Shown here: in pieces, positions 12,225 through 25,657 of the stretch
Layout: each line of letters starts with the position of its first letter
Position numbering within the stretch: position 1 is the stretch's first letter
Source of the DNA: Symsagittifera roscoffensis
Lineage: Eukaryota; Xenacoelomorpha; Acoela; Convolutidae
Assembly: GCF_963678635.1 (NCBI RefSeq)
Contig: NC_087065.1
Location: 18,429,623-18,493,622 of the forward strand
DNA length: 64,000 bases
Direction: 5' to 3'
Notes under the pieces: model-generated
Seen by the model: the letters and a program-made list of their open reading frames with translations, nothing else
What the model was told of the DNA's origin: nothing
Databases searched by the model: none
Program-made: the position numbers and the translations under genes

Positions 12225-12893
12225 TGATAATTTTTTTTATGAAAAGAAATGTCAGATTCCGAAACGAACGGAAAAATTCAAGTTCCTTGCCGTCCGAAGA
12301 TACCAAAAATAGAGTGGAAGATGGAGACTACACTTAAATCCGCAGCATACGGTGACTTTTTGGTGGAGTATGTGAAGGGACTTAAATCGAAGTTGAGACA
12401 ATGTGTTCATTGTAAAGTCGTGATCAAAGCAGTCATCAAGATAGAAGATGTCTACGAGATCCAAACAAAATAATTTAACTCAGAGACAGTCGTAATGGTT
12501 ATTGACTACCTAAAGAACCTATCAGAGCAAAAAACATCGCTCCATTATCCGTTTTCATCCCTTTTGGAAAAAAAAGTTGATGGATATGATGTGATAAGAG
12601 GCCTGATTCACAAAAACGGTTCTTTTTACCGTTTTGTAAGAACAAAACTCATGACATCTAGGGAGGACGAGACACGATCAGAGGCATCGTCATCACACAG
12701 GCAAGAACCAGCAGATGAACACAATTATGACGCCACAATGTCTACTCCCTTGATATTTGCAGCGTTCAAAAGGCGGTCAAAGCCAACTGACTCTTACTGT
12801 TAAGAATGTTGTTATGAATCTGAAGTCAGGGAGTATTGACTCAGAACGACTGTTATCCTTCGGGCGCTGAGTAGGAATCACTTGCTGACCAAA
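12225..12893 (+). pseudogene. hAT transposase remnant, array copy 7
   Basis: The ATG at 12249 opens the 74-aa frame, and 12495-12803 encodes the second part. A small deletion near 12,790 removes the codons after SKPTD and shifts the frame before the ERL motif. Confidence 0.6.
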
Positions 12894-13530
12894 ATTGTCC
12901 TGTTCCTGATAAAAGGGTAGAAGAACACTTCTAGCATGATGTTTGGAACTTCTGTTCAAATAGGTGAACCTTTAAACAACTGGAGTGGGAAAAATTCTCA
13001 CGAAACTGACCTGGCAGTCTAAATTGTTATCAAACTGACAAAATTTTTGAGTTTTTTTTTCGATTCCAATCTAGACCGATTGCATTGCTGGAGTTACTTT
13101 TAGTTCTGTTATTTCGAGTTGTGTATCTGAATTTGTTTAGTGGAGCCATTTTAATCCGATGATGGTGAGATAAGGTGAGTTTCAGGTAGATCCATCTGAA
13201 ATAGAGGAAATGAAAGAGGTTAAACAAAAACTGAAAATGGTAAAAGTGTTCAAAGTCTTTTTTTAACGGCCTTTGCGTGTTATGGCAAACCAGAGACCAT
13301 TGTTAGCGGGGAAGAGGTTTTCATTAGCGGTTTTCGAATTGTAGCGATCCTGATATTCTCTGTTCAAACGAACCTTGTAGAACCGGAATACAGAATTAAA
13401 ATTTGAAGCCACTATTTAATAAATTCATACAGGTTTACTCTGACCATTTTTATTAAAACTATCATATTGTGAATTAGAGTGGCCAAAACTTGCTCAAAAC
13501 ATTATTCGTAGGGTCAGTATTTTGCCAGTA
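12894..13530. repeat. Array block D, copy 5
   Basis: This is a near-identical block D within the 1.42-kb tandem units. No gene is recognised. Confidence 0.55.
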
Positions 13531-13649
13531 TTTGTAGGGTGGTTTTTTTCGTTATGATTTTGATTCTGAGTTTTAAAATTCGACTATTATTTTTATTTTA
13601 TATTTATAAAGAGTTACAATTTTTTAAATTGTTTTATTTATAATATTGA

Positions 13650-14671
13650 TAATTTTTTTTATGAACAGAAATGTCAGATTCCGAAACGGACGGGAAAATT
13701 CAAGTTCCTTGCCGTCCGAAGATACCAAAAATAGAGTGGAAGATGGAGACTACACTTAAATCCGCAGCATACGGTGACTTTTTGGTGGAGTATGTGAAGG
13801 GACTTAAATCGAAGTTGAGACAATGTGTTCATTGTAAATTCGTGATCAAAGCAATCATCAAGATAGAAGATGTCTACGAGATCCAAACGAAATAATTTAA
13901 CTCAGAGACAGTCGTAATGGTTATTGACTACCTAAAGAACCTATCAGAGCAAGAAAGGGCACTCCATTATCCGTTTTCATCCCTTTTGGAAAAATAAGTT
14001 GATGGATATGATGTGATAAGAGGCCTGATTCACAAAAACGGTTCTTTTTACCGTTTTGTAAGAACAAAAATCATGACATCTAATGAGGACGAGCGAAGAT
14101 CAGAGGCATCATCATCACACAGGTAAGAACCAGCAGATGAACACAAATATGTTGCCACAATGTCTACTTCATTGTTATTTGCGGCGTTTAAGAGACGGTC
14201 AAAGCCAACTGATGCTCTTATTGTTAAGAATGATGTTATGAATCTGAAGTCAGGGACCATTGACCCAGAACGACTATTCTCCTTCGTGCGCTGACTAGGA
14301 ATCAATTGCAGACCCGTATGTCGCCGAGAACCTACGACCGAAACGTGTTTCAACACAAAAATAAACCCGCGGTGTTATAAATACTTTGTGTTGTGCATTT
14401 CTCCAATTTAATTTTCATGCTAAAAGTGTTTTCATCGTGATCTCCAAAACATTCATCAAAAAGTTACCCTAAGAGATGGTCATTTTCAAATTCAGCATAA
14501 AAAATTACCCCTAAAAGTCAAGAGAAGAGCTAACGGATGAATGTTGTTTTTATTCGAGTATTTGAAATGCGAGTTCGAGAACTTAAGAAAATACTCGACG
14601 AGTTTTCCGAAGCGAGTAATTGTTGGTTTCGAGTTTCGAGTAGCTACATTTCAGAGTACTCGTAAGCCCTG
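13650..14671 (+). pseudogene. hAT transposase remnant, array copy 8, with right TIR
   Basis: The ATG at 13671 opens the shared frame. The C-terminal motif region lies near 14,260-14,365, and the right TIR ends CGTAAGCCCTG at 14671. The next eight bases are AATAAGAG, one base off the AATTAGAG duplication of the 1143-2376 copy, so it derives from the same insertion. Confidence 0.65.
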
Positions 14672-14679
14672 AATAAGAG

Positions 14680-15479
14680 CTATTTTAGTGACAGTTATCG
14701 GATCCATTAGAGATGGTGTCCCATTACCCCGGATCGGCACAGTTGAGCCCGCCGAGGAAACCCGTTCCCTGAGAAATGCGGGACTGGCCATTTTGAACGA
14801 AAGAGGAGAAAAAAAACAGAACAAACGAAAAGGCCGATGAAAAATTTGTAGAAAACAAGAAAAAAAATGATCCTCTTTTTGTGGCGATAGAACACAATAA
14901 GACACTTAACTGGATCAGAAAAGAAGAAAGGAGGCTTAAGTGGGACACGAGATTGGAAAGATAATAGCTTTATCTCAGGAGGAGAACGGAATAGGACGCC
15001 CGTTGCCCAGAAAATATCAGACTATGTGAGACTGTAATATGTACTTTTTAACTGCTGTGATGCCCTGAATAATTGAATTAACTCCAAATTTACATAGTAT
15101 TTCAGAGCATGAGTAGCTAGAAAAAGGAACGATCAATCCATCCCAAATGGATTTCATAAATAACTGTCATAGTAAATAATGGATTTCGAGCCGTGTTTTT
15201 CAATAGTGATCACGAAGTCTGGGGATCCGAGACCCAGCTATGTGGTTATTTTTGCATGTAAACGAAAACTGATCAAAAGTCGTTTGAATGATGGTCTAAA
15301 ATGGTAACTTTTTACTTAGACCTAAATAGACAAGAAAACTAACTCGCTAGGTCTAGACGGTGAAAAACGAGATGAATGAAGGTAGTTGACGCCTGCCAGT
15401 CGTCAATAAGTGCTTTTTCTACGCTCCGTCAGTATGTATTGACCAATTCCTCTCCTTCAACTACTCATTCTCTGTTAGC
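14680..15479 (+). repeat. LTR-like block, sense
   Basis: It contains the 'gagaaatgcgggactggcc', 'gtgatcacgaagtctgggg' and 'ctacgctccgtcagtatg' words of this family, directly after the hAT right end. No gene is recognised. Confidence 0.6.
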
Positions 15480-16265
15480 AGCGGTTATCAATGAGTTTAA
15501 TTAGTTCCTTTTAGGGCATTAGAGCAGCTTAAAGGATGCAAAATTTTAGAGAAGACTCATTATGCGCCGGGTCTCCAATTCCAATCTCAACGAGAGATGA
15601 CGTTGATATCTTCTCTTTTCATCTGGTTAGGATGGTCGGTTCTGACCCAGTGCGCCACTCAATCCTCCGGCTCCACTTGATCTAGCGATTAAATTGTTTA
15701 TCACGCATGCCTGTTATATCCTACTTGTTTATTCAATATGTCTTCTTTCTCTCATGTTTGTCGGTACTTTTTCTGATGTGGGTGTGTGAGACGTGGTTGC
15801 AATAAAAATGCCGTTTTTTATTTCACAGAAGTTTTTCTGCTGGAATCGGAATTTTAGAAATTAATTTTTCAAGAATAATCTGACCCTCCTTTTTTGTGCC
15901 GCATTCCTAGTGCAACGGAAGGTTCCGCTGTGCCATCCGCGGATTAGCTCATTTTTCCAATAAACTTGAATCGGATATTTTCATCAAAACTTCAGAGATT
16001 CTCTCTATTATCGGTTTCAAAAAGTCCCATGTGTGGATTTTTTGTGACCATTTTTTCTGATTTTGTCTGGATAGTTTGCCGTTTTCAATTTTTTTTACGC
16101 TAGTTCATTGCGCTGCCTTTCTGTTCTATTCCGTTACTGGTTTTTGCCATTATGAGTTTGATTCTGAGTTATATCTCTAACTATGACATTACTTTAAAAT
16201 TCGACTATCATTTTTATTTTATTTTTATAAAGAGTTACAATTTTTTAAATTTTTTTATCTAAAAA
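15480..16265. repeat. Array block C, copy 3
   Basis: This copy matches 3220-4030 throughout. No gene is recognised. Confidence 0.55.
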
Positions 16266-16935
16266 ACTAATAATTTTTTATGAAAAGAAATGTCAGATTC
16301 CGAAACGGACGGGAAAATCCAAATTCCTTGCCGCCCGAAGATACCAAAAATAGAGTGGAAGATGGAGACTACACTTAAATCCGCAGCATACGGTGACTTT
16401 TTGGTGGATTTTGTGAAGGGACTTAAATCGAAGTTGAGACAATGTGTTCATTGTAAAATCGTGATCAAAATAATCATCAAGATAGAAGTTGTCTACAAGA
16501 TCCAAACGAAATAATTTAACTCAGAGACAGTCGTAATGGTTATTGACTACCTAAAAAACCTATCAGAGCAAGAAACATCGCTCCATTATCCGTTTTCGTC
16601 CCTTTTGGAAAAACACGTTGACGGATATGATGTGATAAGAGGCCTGATTCACAACGAAGGTTCCTTTTACCGTTTTGTAAGAACAAAACTCATGACATCT
16701 AGGGAGGACGAGAGACGATCAGAGGCATCATCATCACACAGGCAAGAACCAGCAGATGAACACAATTATGACGCCACAATGTCTACTCCCTTGACATTTG
16801 CAGCGTTCAAAAGGCGGTCAAAGCCAACTGATGCTCTTATTGTTAAGAATAATGTTATGAATCTGAAGTCAGGGAGTATTGACCCAGAACGACTGTTATC
16901 CTTCGGGCGCTGAGTAGAAATCACTTGCTGACCAA
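16266..16935 (+). pseudogene. hAT transposase remnant, array copy 9
   Basis: The ATG at 16290 opens a 74-aa frame. After one stop, the second frame (16536-16913) runs 125 aa without breaks to DPERLLSFGR. This is among the best preserved type II copies. Confidence 0.6.
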
Positions 16936-17575
16936 AAATGTCCTGTTCCTGATAAAAGGGTAGAAGAACACTTCTAGCATGATGTTTGGAAGTTCTGTTC
17001 AAATAAGTGAACCTTTAAGCAACTGGAGTGGGAAAACTTCTCGAGAAACTGACCTAGCAGTCTAAACTGTTATCAAACTGACAAAATTTTTGAGTTTTTC
17101 TTTCGCTTCCAATCTAGACCGATTGCATTGCTGGAGTTACTTTTAGTTCTGTTATTTCAAGTTGTGTTTCTGAATTTGTTTAGTGGAGCCATTTTAATCC
17201 GATGATGGTGAGATAAGGTGAGTTTCAGGTATATCCATCTGAAATAGAGGAAGTGAAACAGGTTAAACAAAAACTTAAAATTGTAAAAGTGTTCAAAGTC
17301 TTTTTTTAACGGCGTTTGCGTGTTATAGCAAACCAGAGACCATTCTTAGCGGGGAAGAGGTTTTCATTAGCGGTTTTCGAATTGTAGCGATCCTGAAATT
17401 CTCTGTTCAAACGAACCTTGAAGAACCGGAATACAGAATTAAAACTTGAAGCCACTATTCAATAAATTCATACAGGTTTACTCTGACCATTTTTATTAAA
17501 ACTATCATTTTGTGAATTAGAGTCACCAAAAATTGCTCAAAACATTATTCGTGCGGTCAGTATTTGCCAAAGCAG
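16936..17575. repeat. Array block D, copy 6
   Basis: This copy matches the other block D copies. No gene is recognised. Confidence 0.55.
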
Positions 17576-17870
17576 CGTATGGAGTTTGTAACGTTCGCCC
17601 AGAATTTTATACCGACGGAAAATAAAGCTAGGTTGTGAAACGACTGGCTAATGTCTAAACACAGCTTTACATGCTTTTAACCGTCTCTGTCTAAACCAGT
17701 TCAATGTATGGTCCCTTAACTTTGGATCAACAAAGTCGTTGCTATTCAAGGCTATCGGCCAAACCGCGCAAACTAACTTTGTAACATGCATACATAGTGA
17801 GCTCAAGACTGGGTCTCAGTATCCCCAGACAACGATAACACTCCTAAAAACATGGCTACTACATCGCTAG
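17576..17870 (-). repeat. LTR-like fragment, antisense, copy 3
   Basis: It starts 'gtttgtaacgttcgcccag' and ends at the 'cactcctaaaaacatggct' joint, as in the other antisense fragments. Confidence 0.65.
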
Positions 17871-18044
17871 TTCATTGCGCTGCCTTTTTGTTCCGTTCCG
17901 CCACTGTTTTTTTTTGCCATTATGAGTTTGATTCTGAGTTTGATCTCTAATTATGACATTACTTGAAGTTTCGACTATTATTTTTATTTTATTTTTCTAA
18001 AGAGTTTCAATTTTTTTTTCAATTTTTTTATTTATAATATTAAT

Positions 18045-18695
18045 AATTTTTTTATGAAAAGAAATGTCAGATTCCGAAACGGACGGGAAAATCCAAGTTT
18101 CTTGCCGTCCAAAGATAGAGTAGAAGGTGGAGACTACACTTAAATCCGCAGCATACGGTGACTTTTTGGTGGAGTATGTGAAGGGACTTATATCGAAGAA
18201 GAGACAATGTGTTCATTGTAAAGTCGTGATCAAAGCAATCATCAAGATATAAGTTGTCTACGAGATCCAAACAAAATAGATTAACTCAGAGACGGTTGTA
18301 ATGGTTATTGACTACCTAAAGAACCTGTCAAAGCAAGAAAGGGCACTCCATTATCCGTTTTCATCCCTTTTGGAAAAATAAGTTGATGGATATGATGTGA
18401 TAAGAGGCCTGATTCACAACAACGGTTCCTTTTACCGTTTTGTAAGAACAAAACTCATGACATCTAGGGAGGACGAGAGACGATCAGAGGCATCATCATC
18501 ACACAGGCAAGAACCAGCAAATGAACACAATTATGACGCCACAATGTCAACTCCCTTGACATTTGCAGCGTTCAAAAGGCGGTCAAAGCCAACTGATGCT
18601 CTTATTGTTAAGAATGTTGTTATGAATCTGAAGTCAGGGAGTATTGACCCAGAACGACAGTTATCCTTCGGGCGCTGTAGGAATCACTTGCTGAC
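18045..18695 (+). pseudogene. hAT transposase remnant, array copy 10
   Basis: The ATG at 18064 opens the frame, which breaks early. Here a 2-base difference at the usual break point lets FGR run on as FGRCRNHLLT, so the ERQLSFGR and RNHL motifs fall in one frame (18397-18726). This supports the hAT assignment. Confidence 0.6.
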
Positions 18696-19330
18696 CAAAA
18701 ATGTCCTGTTCCTGATAAAAGGGTAGAAGAACACTTCTAGCATGATGTTTGGAAGTTCTGTTCAAATAAGTGAACCTTTAAACAACTGGAGTGGGAAAAC
18801 TTCTCACGAAACTGACCTGGCAGTCTAAATTGTTATCAAACTGACAAAATTTTTGAGTTTTTTTTTCGCTTCCAATCTAGACCGATTGCATTGCTGGAGT
18901 TACTTTTAGTTCTGATATTTCAAGTTGTGTTTCTGAATTTGTTTAGTGGAGCCATTTTAATCCGATGATGGTGAGATAAGGTGAGTTTCATGTATATCCA
19001 TCTGAAATAGAGGAAGTGAAACAGGTTAAACAAAAACTTAAAATTGTAAAAGTGTTCAAAGTCTTTTTTTAACGGCGTTTGCGTGTTATAGCAAACCAGA
19101 GACCATTGTTAGCGGGGAAGAGGTTTTCATTAGCGGTTTTCGAATTGTAGCGATCCTGAAATTCTCTGTTCAAACTAACCTTGTAGAACCGGAATACAGA
19201 ATTAAAACTTGAAGCCACTATTCAATAAATTCATACAGGTTTACTCTGACCATTTTTATTAAAACTATCATATTGTGAATTAGAGTCGCCAAAAGTTGCT
19301 CAAAACATTATTCGTACGGTCAGTATTTGG
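18696..19330. repeat. Array block D, copy 7
   Basis: This copy matches the other block D copies. No gene is recognised. Confidence 0.55.
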
Positions 19331-19630
19331 CAAAGCAGCGTATGGAGTTTGTAACGTTCGCCCAGAATATTATACCGACGGAAAATAAAGCTAGGTTGTG
19401 AAACGACTGGCTAGCGTCTAAACACAGCTTTACATGCTTTTAACCGTCTCTGTCTAAACCAGTTCAAGGTGTGGTCCATTAACTTTGGATCAACAAATTC
19501 GTTGCTATTCAAGGCTATCGGCCAAACCGCGCAAACTAACTTTGTAACATGCATACATTGTGAGCTCAAGACTGGGTCTCAGTATCTCCAGACAACGATG
19601 TCACTCCTAAAAACATGGCTTCTACATCGC
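19331..19630 (-). repeat. LTR-like fragment, antisense, copy 4
   Basis: It has the same start and end points as 17576-17870. Confidence 0.65.
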
Positions 19631-19789
19631 TAGTTCATTGCGCTGCCTTTTTGTTCCGTTCCGCCACTGGTTTTTTTGCCATTATGAGTTTGATTCTGAG
19701 TTTGATCTCTAATTATGACATTACTTGAAATTTCGACTATTATTTTTCTAAAGAGTTTCAATTTTTTTAAATTTTTTTATTCATAATAT

Positions 19790-20818
19790 TAATAATTTTT
19801 TTATGAATAGAAATATCAGATTCCGAAACGGACGGGAAAATCCAAGTTCCTTGCCGTCCAAAGATACCAAAAATAGAGTAGAAGATGGACACTACACTTA
19901 AATCCGCAGCATACGGTGACTTTTTGGTGGAGTATGTGAAGGGACTTAAATCGAAGAAGAGACAATGTGATCATTGTAAAGTCGTGATCAAAGCAATCAT
20001 CAAGATAGAAGTTGTCTACGAGATCCAAACGAAATCGATTAACTCTGAGACAGTCGTAATGTTTATTGACTACCTAAAAAACCTACCTATCAGAGCAAGA
20101 AACATCACTCCATTATCCGTTTTCATCCCTTTTGGAAAAATACGTTGATGGATATGATGTGATAAGAGGCCTGATTCACAACGACGGTTCCTTTTGCCGT
20201 TTTGTAAGAACAAGAATCGTGACATCTATAGAGGACGAGCGACGATCAGAGGCATCATCATCACACAGGCAAGAACCAGCAGATGAACACAAGTATGTCG
20301 CCACAATGTCTACTTCATTGTTATTTGCGGCGTTCAAGAGACGGTCAAAGCCAACTGATGCTCTTATTGTTAAGAATGATGTTATGAATCTAAAGTCAGG
20401 AACCATTGACCCAGAACGACTATTCTCCTTCGGGCGCTGACTAGGAATCACTTGCAGACCCGAATGTCGCCGAGAACCCACGGCCGAAACGTGTTTCAAC
20501 ACAAAAATAAACCCGCGGTGTTATAAATACTTTGTGTTGTGCATTTCTCCAATTTAATTTTTATGCTAAAAGTGTTTTCATTGTGATCTCCAAAACTTTC
20601 AGCATAAAAAATTACCCTAAGAGATGGTCATTTTCAAATTCAGCATAAAAAATGACCCCTAAGAGTCAAGAGAAGAGCTAACGGATGAATGTTGTTTTTA
20701 TTCGAGTATTTGAATGCGAGTTCGAGAACTAAAGAAAGTACTCGACGAGTTTTCCGAAGCGAGTAATTGTTGGTTTCGAGTTTCGAGTAGCTACATTTCA
20801 GAGTACTCGTAAGCTCTG
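19790..20818 (+). pseudogene. hAT transposase remnant, array copy 11, with right TIR
   Basis: The start codon is mutated to ATA at 19813. The C-terminal piece (20132-20440) ends DPERLFSFGR, and the right end reads CGTAAGCTCTG at 20818 followed by AATAAGAG. Copy 8 carries the same 8-base flank, which links the two by duplication. Confidence 0.6.
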
Positions 20819-21609
20819 AATAAGAGCTATTTTAGTGACAGTTATCGGATCCATTAGAGATGGTGTCCCATTACCCCGGATCGGCACAGTTGAACCCGCC
20901 GAGGAAACCCGTTCCCTGAGAAATGCGGGACTGGTCATTTTGAACGAAAAAGGAGAAAAAAAAACAGAAGAAACGAAAAGGCCGATGCAAAATTTGTAGA
21001 AAACAAGAGAAAAATTGATCCTCTTTTTGTGACGATAGAACACAATAAGACACTTAACTGAATCAGAAAAGAAGAAAGGAGGCTTAAGTGGGACACGAGA
21101 TTGGATAGATACTAGCTTTATCTCAGGAGGAGAACGGAATGGGACGCCCGTTGCCCAGAAAATATCAGACTATGTGAGACTGTAATATGTTCTTTTTAAC
21201 TGCTGTGATGCCCTGAATAATTGAATTAACTCCAATTTTACATAGTATTTCAGAGCATGAGTAGCTAGAAAAAGGAACGATCAATCCATCCCAAATGGAT
21301 TTCATAAATAACTGTCATAGTAAATAATGGATTCCGAGCCGTGTTTTTTAATAGTGATCACATAGTCTGGGGATCCGAGACCCAGCTATGTGGTTAATTT
21401 CGCATGTAATCGAAAACTGATCAAAAGTCGTTTGACTGATGGCCTAAAATGGTAACTTTTTACTTAGACCTAAACAGACAAGGAAACTAACTGGCTAGGT
21501 CTAGACGGTGAAAAACGAGAAGAATGAAGGTAGCTGACGCCTTCCAGTCGTCAATAAGTGCTTTTTCTACGCTCCGTCAGTATGTATTGACCAATTCCTC
21601 TCCTTCAAC
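20819..21609 (+). repeat. LTR-like block, sense
   Basis: This is a close match to 14680-15479. No gene is recognised. Confidence 0.6.
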
Positions 21610-22425
21610 TACTCATTCTCTGTTAGCAGCGGTTTTCAATGAGTTTAATTAGTTACTTTTAGGGCATTAGAGCAGCTTAAAGGATGCAAATGTTTAGAAA
21701 ATCCTCATTATGCGCCTCCAATTCCAATCTCAACGAGAGATGACGTTGATATCTTCTCTTTTCATCTGGTTAGGATGGTCGGTTCTGTCCCCAGTGCGCC
21801 ACTCAACCCTCCGGCTCTAGCGAGCGATTAAATTGTTTATCACGCATGCGTGTTATATCCTACTTGTTTATTCAATATGTATTCTTTCTCTCATGTAACC
21901 GACTGTTTGTCGGTATTTTTTCTGATGTGGGTGTCTGACACGTTGTTGCAATAAAAATGCCGTTTTTTTATTTCACAGAGGTTTTTCTGCTGGAATCAGA
22001 AATTTAGAAATTAAATTTTCCAGAATAATCTGACCGTCCTTTTTTGTGCCGCATTCCTAGTGCAACGGAAGGTTCCGCTGTGCCATCCGCGGATTAGCTC
22101 ATTTTTCCAATAAACTTGAATCGGATATTTTCATCAAAACTTCAGAGATTCTCTCTATTATCGGTTTCAAAAAGTCCCATGTGTGGATTTGTTGTGACCA
22201 TTTTTTCTGATTTTGTCTGGATAGTTGGCGGTCTTCAATTTTCTTTCACGCTATTTCATTGCGCTGCCTTTCTGTTCCGTTCCGTTACTGGTTGTTGCCA
22301 TTATGAGTTTGATTCTGAGTTTGATCTCTAATTATGACGCATTACTTTAAAATTCGACTATTATTTGTATTTTCTTTTTATAAAGAGTTACAATTTTTTA
22401 AATTTTTTTTATATATAATAATAAT
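21610..22425. repeat. Array block C, copy 4
   Basis: It matches 15480-16265 with a few small indels. No gene is recognised. Confidence 0.55.
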
Positions 22426-23098
22426 ATTTTTTTATGAAAAGAAATGTCAGATTCCGAAACGGACGGGAAAATCCAATTTCCCTGCCGTCCGAAGATACCA
22501 AAATTAGAGTGGAAGATGGAGACTACACTTAAATCCGCAGCATACGGTGATTTTTTGGTGGATTATGTGAAGGGACTTAAATCGAAGTTGAGACAATGTG
22601 TTCATTGTAAAGTCGTGATCAAAGCAATCATCAAGATAGAAGTTGTCTACGAGATGCAAACGAAATCATTTAACTCAGAGACAGTCGTAATGGTTAATGA
22701 CTACCTAAAAACCTATCAGAGCAAAAAACATCGCTCCATTATCCGTTTTCATCCCTTTTGGAAAAACACGTTGATGGATATGATATGATAAGAGGCCTGA
22801 TTCACAACGACGGTTCTTTTACCGTTTTGTAAGAACAAAACTCATGACATCTAGGGAGGACGAGAGACGATCAGAGGCATCATCATCACACAGGCAAGAA
22901 CCAGCAAATGAACACAATTATGACGCCACATTGTCTACTCCCTTGACATTTGCAGCGTTCAAAAGGCGGTCAAAGCCAACTGATGCTCTTATTGTTATGA
23001 ATGTTGTTATGAATCTGAAGTCAGGGAGTATTGACCCAGAACGAATGTTATCCTTCGGGCGCTGAGTAGGAATCACTTGCTGACCAAAAATGTCCTGT
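22426..23098 (+). pseudogene. hAT transposase remnant, array copy 12
   Basis: The ATG at 22444 opens a 114-aa frame that here passes through the usual internal stop (QTKS) before breaking. The second part (22844-23065) ends DPERMLSFGR. Confidence 0.6.
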
Positions 23099-23725
23099 TC
23101 CTGATAAAAGGGTAGAAGAACACTTTTAGCATGATGTTTGGAAGTTCTGTTCAAATAAGTGAACCTTTAAACAACTAGAGTGGGAAAACTTCTCAAGAAA
23201 CTGACCTAGCAGTCTAAACTGTGATCAAACTGACAAAATTTTTGAGTTTTTTTTTCGCTTCCAATCTAGACCGATTGCATTGCTGGAGTTACCTTTAGTT
23301 CTGTTATTTCGAGTTGTGTTTCTGAGATTGATTAGTGGATCCACTTTAATCCGATGATGGTGAGATAAGGTGAGTTTCAGGTAGATCCATCTGAAATAGA
23401 GGAAGTGAACAAGGCTAAACAAAAACTTAAAATTGTAAAAGTGTTCAAACTCTTTTTTAAACGGCGTTTGCGTGTTATGGCAAACCGGAGACCATTGTTA
23501 GCGGGGAAGAGGTTTTCATTAGTGGTTTTCGAATGCTAGCGATCCTGAATTTCTCTGTTTAAACGAACCTTGTAGAACCGGAATACAGAATTAAAAATTG
23601 AAGCCACTATTTAATAAATTCATACAGGTTTACTCTGACCATTTTTGTTACAACTATCGTACTGTGAATTAGAGCAGCCAAAACTCTCTCAAAACATTAT
23701 TCGTAGGATCAGTATTTGCCAAAGC
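23099..23725. repeat. Array block D, copy 8
   Basis: This is the most diverged block D copy by eye. No gene is recognised. Confidence 0.5.
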
Positions 23726-25289
23726 AGCGTTTGGAGTCTGTAACGTTCGCCCGGAATATTATACCGACGGAAAATAAAGCTAGGTTGTGGAACAACTTGC
23801 TAGCGTCTAAACACAGCTTTACATGCTTTTAACCGTCTCTACCTAAGCCAATTCAATGCGTGGTCCATTAACGTTGGATCAACAATGTCGTTGCTATTCA
23901 AGCCTATCGGCCAAACCGCGCAAATCACCTTTGTAACATGCAAAAATAGTGAGCTCAAGACTGGGTCTCAGTATCCCCAGACAACGATGTCACTCCTAAA
24001 AACAAGGCTACTACCTGATTATCATATTACTATTGTTTTTTTTTCAGGAGAGAAAAATCATCATGTCCATCAGAGATGGATCAACCTCTTCCTCAACTCC
24101 TAGCTCCTGGTTATCTGAAATTGAACTCATGTTAATTAATTCAATTCAGGACATAACAGGAAGCTAAAAGTTGCTTTAAAAACCAGTTTCCGTCTTTTCC
24201 TGAGACCCTTCCGAACTCGGCCGAAGAGCTGTCTCGTTGTCGACCAGGAAGGTTAGCAATCCTGATTCTCGAGAAGTACTTCGTAACGGTTGTAGCTGCA
24301 AAATCGTTATAATTCGGAATGCTCTTATGCCATTATCTCCGACTGTAATTTTCCATCTGTTTTATTCAGCGTTTTGTCTGTTTTTTTTTCTAAGCGAAAG
24401 TCGTTGTTCTGATTTTCTCGGTTTTTCAGTTTTTCGCAAAAAAAAGGTCGTGTTTTTTTTAAATTAAGCATGCCAGCTCAAAGTGAACCTTCATATTTTG
24501 TTCATTTTGTCAAATAAGACCGTTAATCATCAAAAATGATTTTTTGTACAGTTGAACTACTTCCAATAAAACTCGCTGCGTTTCGACTATCCATTTTTTG
24601 GTGGAATTCTGGTCAAATGGCAGAGTTATTTTATTGAATTGCTAATTGCTTAGAGATTGATGAATGATCGATCTGCTGGAAGACCTATTCGCTGTGATTT
24701 CTAGCAGCGAAGTGTATAGTGTCAAAATGGACAAAGAAAATAGCAATTTGAGACAGTGAAATCTCTAAATTGCGCTTAGTTTTGTCATGTACTTAAAGTT
24801 TGGGCCTTAACTCTGCGACTCACTCAACTGATGTTTTGCAAATGGGTGTATGTTTCTTGTTGTTTGTTTCTTGTTTTGATTGAACCTCGATAATATCTGT
24901 TTGAAAATTAATTGTTCCACGGCCTTCTTTGAAAAATGTCAGAAGCAAATCACAATTTTCTAAATTTTGAGTTTTTGTAACAATCATCCAAAAATTACAG
25001 AGAAATGTAGAATTTTTTTTTTTTAGTAAAGACAGGCTGTTGTCAAACACAATAGTTTTCTTCGTTGCTTTTTTCGGTTACTTTTTTCTAATTCAGTTAC
25101 TTTTTTCACCGTCTCGACCTGGCAGTTGCGTTTTGGTCTGTTTAAGTGCTAATTATCGTGTTACAGCTTTTAGGCTATCAGCCAAACTAATTTTATTTTG
25201 TTTTCGTTGAAATATAAAAATAACCACATACCTTGGTTTCGGATCCCCAGACAACGTGATTACCACAAAAAAACCGGGACTAAAACCAA
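23726..25289 (-). repeat. Long antisense LTR-like block
   Basis: It begins like the shorter antisense fragments but continues past the 'cactcctaaaaac' point through 'catcagagatggatcaacc' and 'ggacataacaggaagctaaa'. Both match the reverse of the large element's U3. From about 24,180 it parallels the first 1,134 bases of this window, including the small frames at 24237 and 24820. Confidence 0.65.
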
Positions 25290-25297
25290 AATTAGAG

Positions 25298-25649
25298 CCG
25301 GGTTTATGAGCCGAGTACCGAGTAATTGCTATTTCGTGTTCGAGTTCGAGTATTATATTTCTTATTTCGAGTTTCTGAGTTCGAGTATTTAAAGGTGACG
25401 AGTGTTTTTTCGAGTATTTTTTGTGTATTGAATGGTATCCGAGTATTGCTTTTTGCTTTAGCTAATTATGGCAATATTTTATAATCCGACAATTATTTTT
25501 ATTTTATTTTTACAAAGAGTTACAATTTTTTAATTTTTTTAAAAATAATTTAAATAATTTTTTCATGAAAAGAAAAGTCAGATACCGAATCGAGTAATTG
25601 CTGGTTTCGAGTTTCGAGTAGCTGCATTTCAGAGTACTCGTAAGCCCTG
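25298..25649 (+). mobile_element. Internally deleted hAT copy (MITE-like) with TSD
   Basis: Left end CCGGGTTTATGAG and right end CTCGTAAGCCCTG are bracketed by AATTAGAG at 25290-25297 and 25650-25657. It keeps only 352 bp of termini and has no transposase motif. The target duplication and both flanks match those of the 1143-2376 copy, so the two are the same ancestral insertion copied with its surroundings and later deleted inside. Confidence 0.8.
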
Positions 25650-25657
25650 AATTAGAG

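Larger units (their letters stand above)
10690..13960 (+). repeat. Direct tandem array of 1.42-kb compound units
   Basis: The start of the transposase remnant falls at 10825, 12249 and 13671, giving spacings of 1,424 and 1,422 bp. Units consist of a remnant, block D and a T-rich joint ('gtagggtggtttttt'), and are almost identical by eye across their full length. This is the youngest-looking expansion in the array. Confidence 0.8.
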
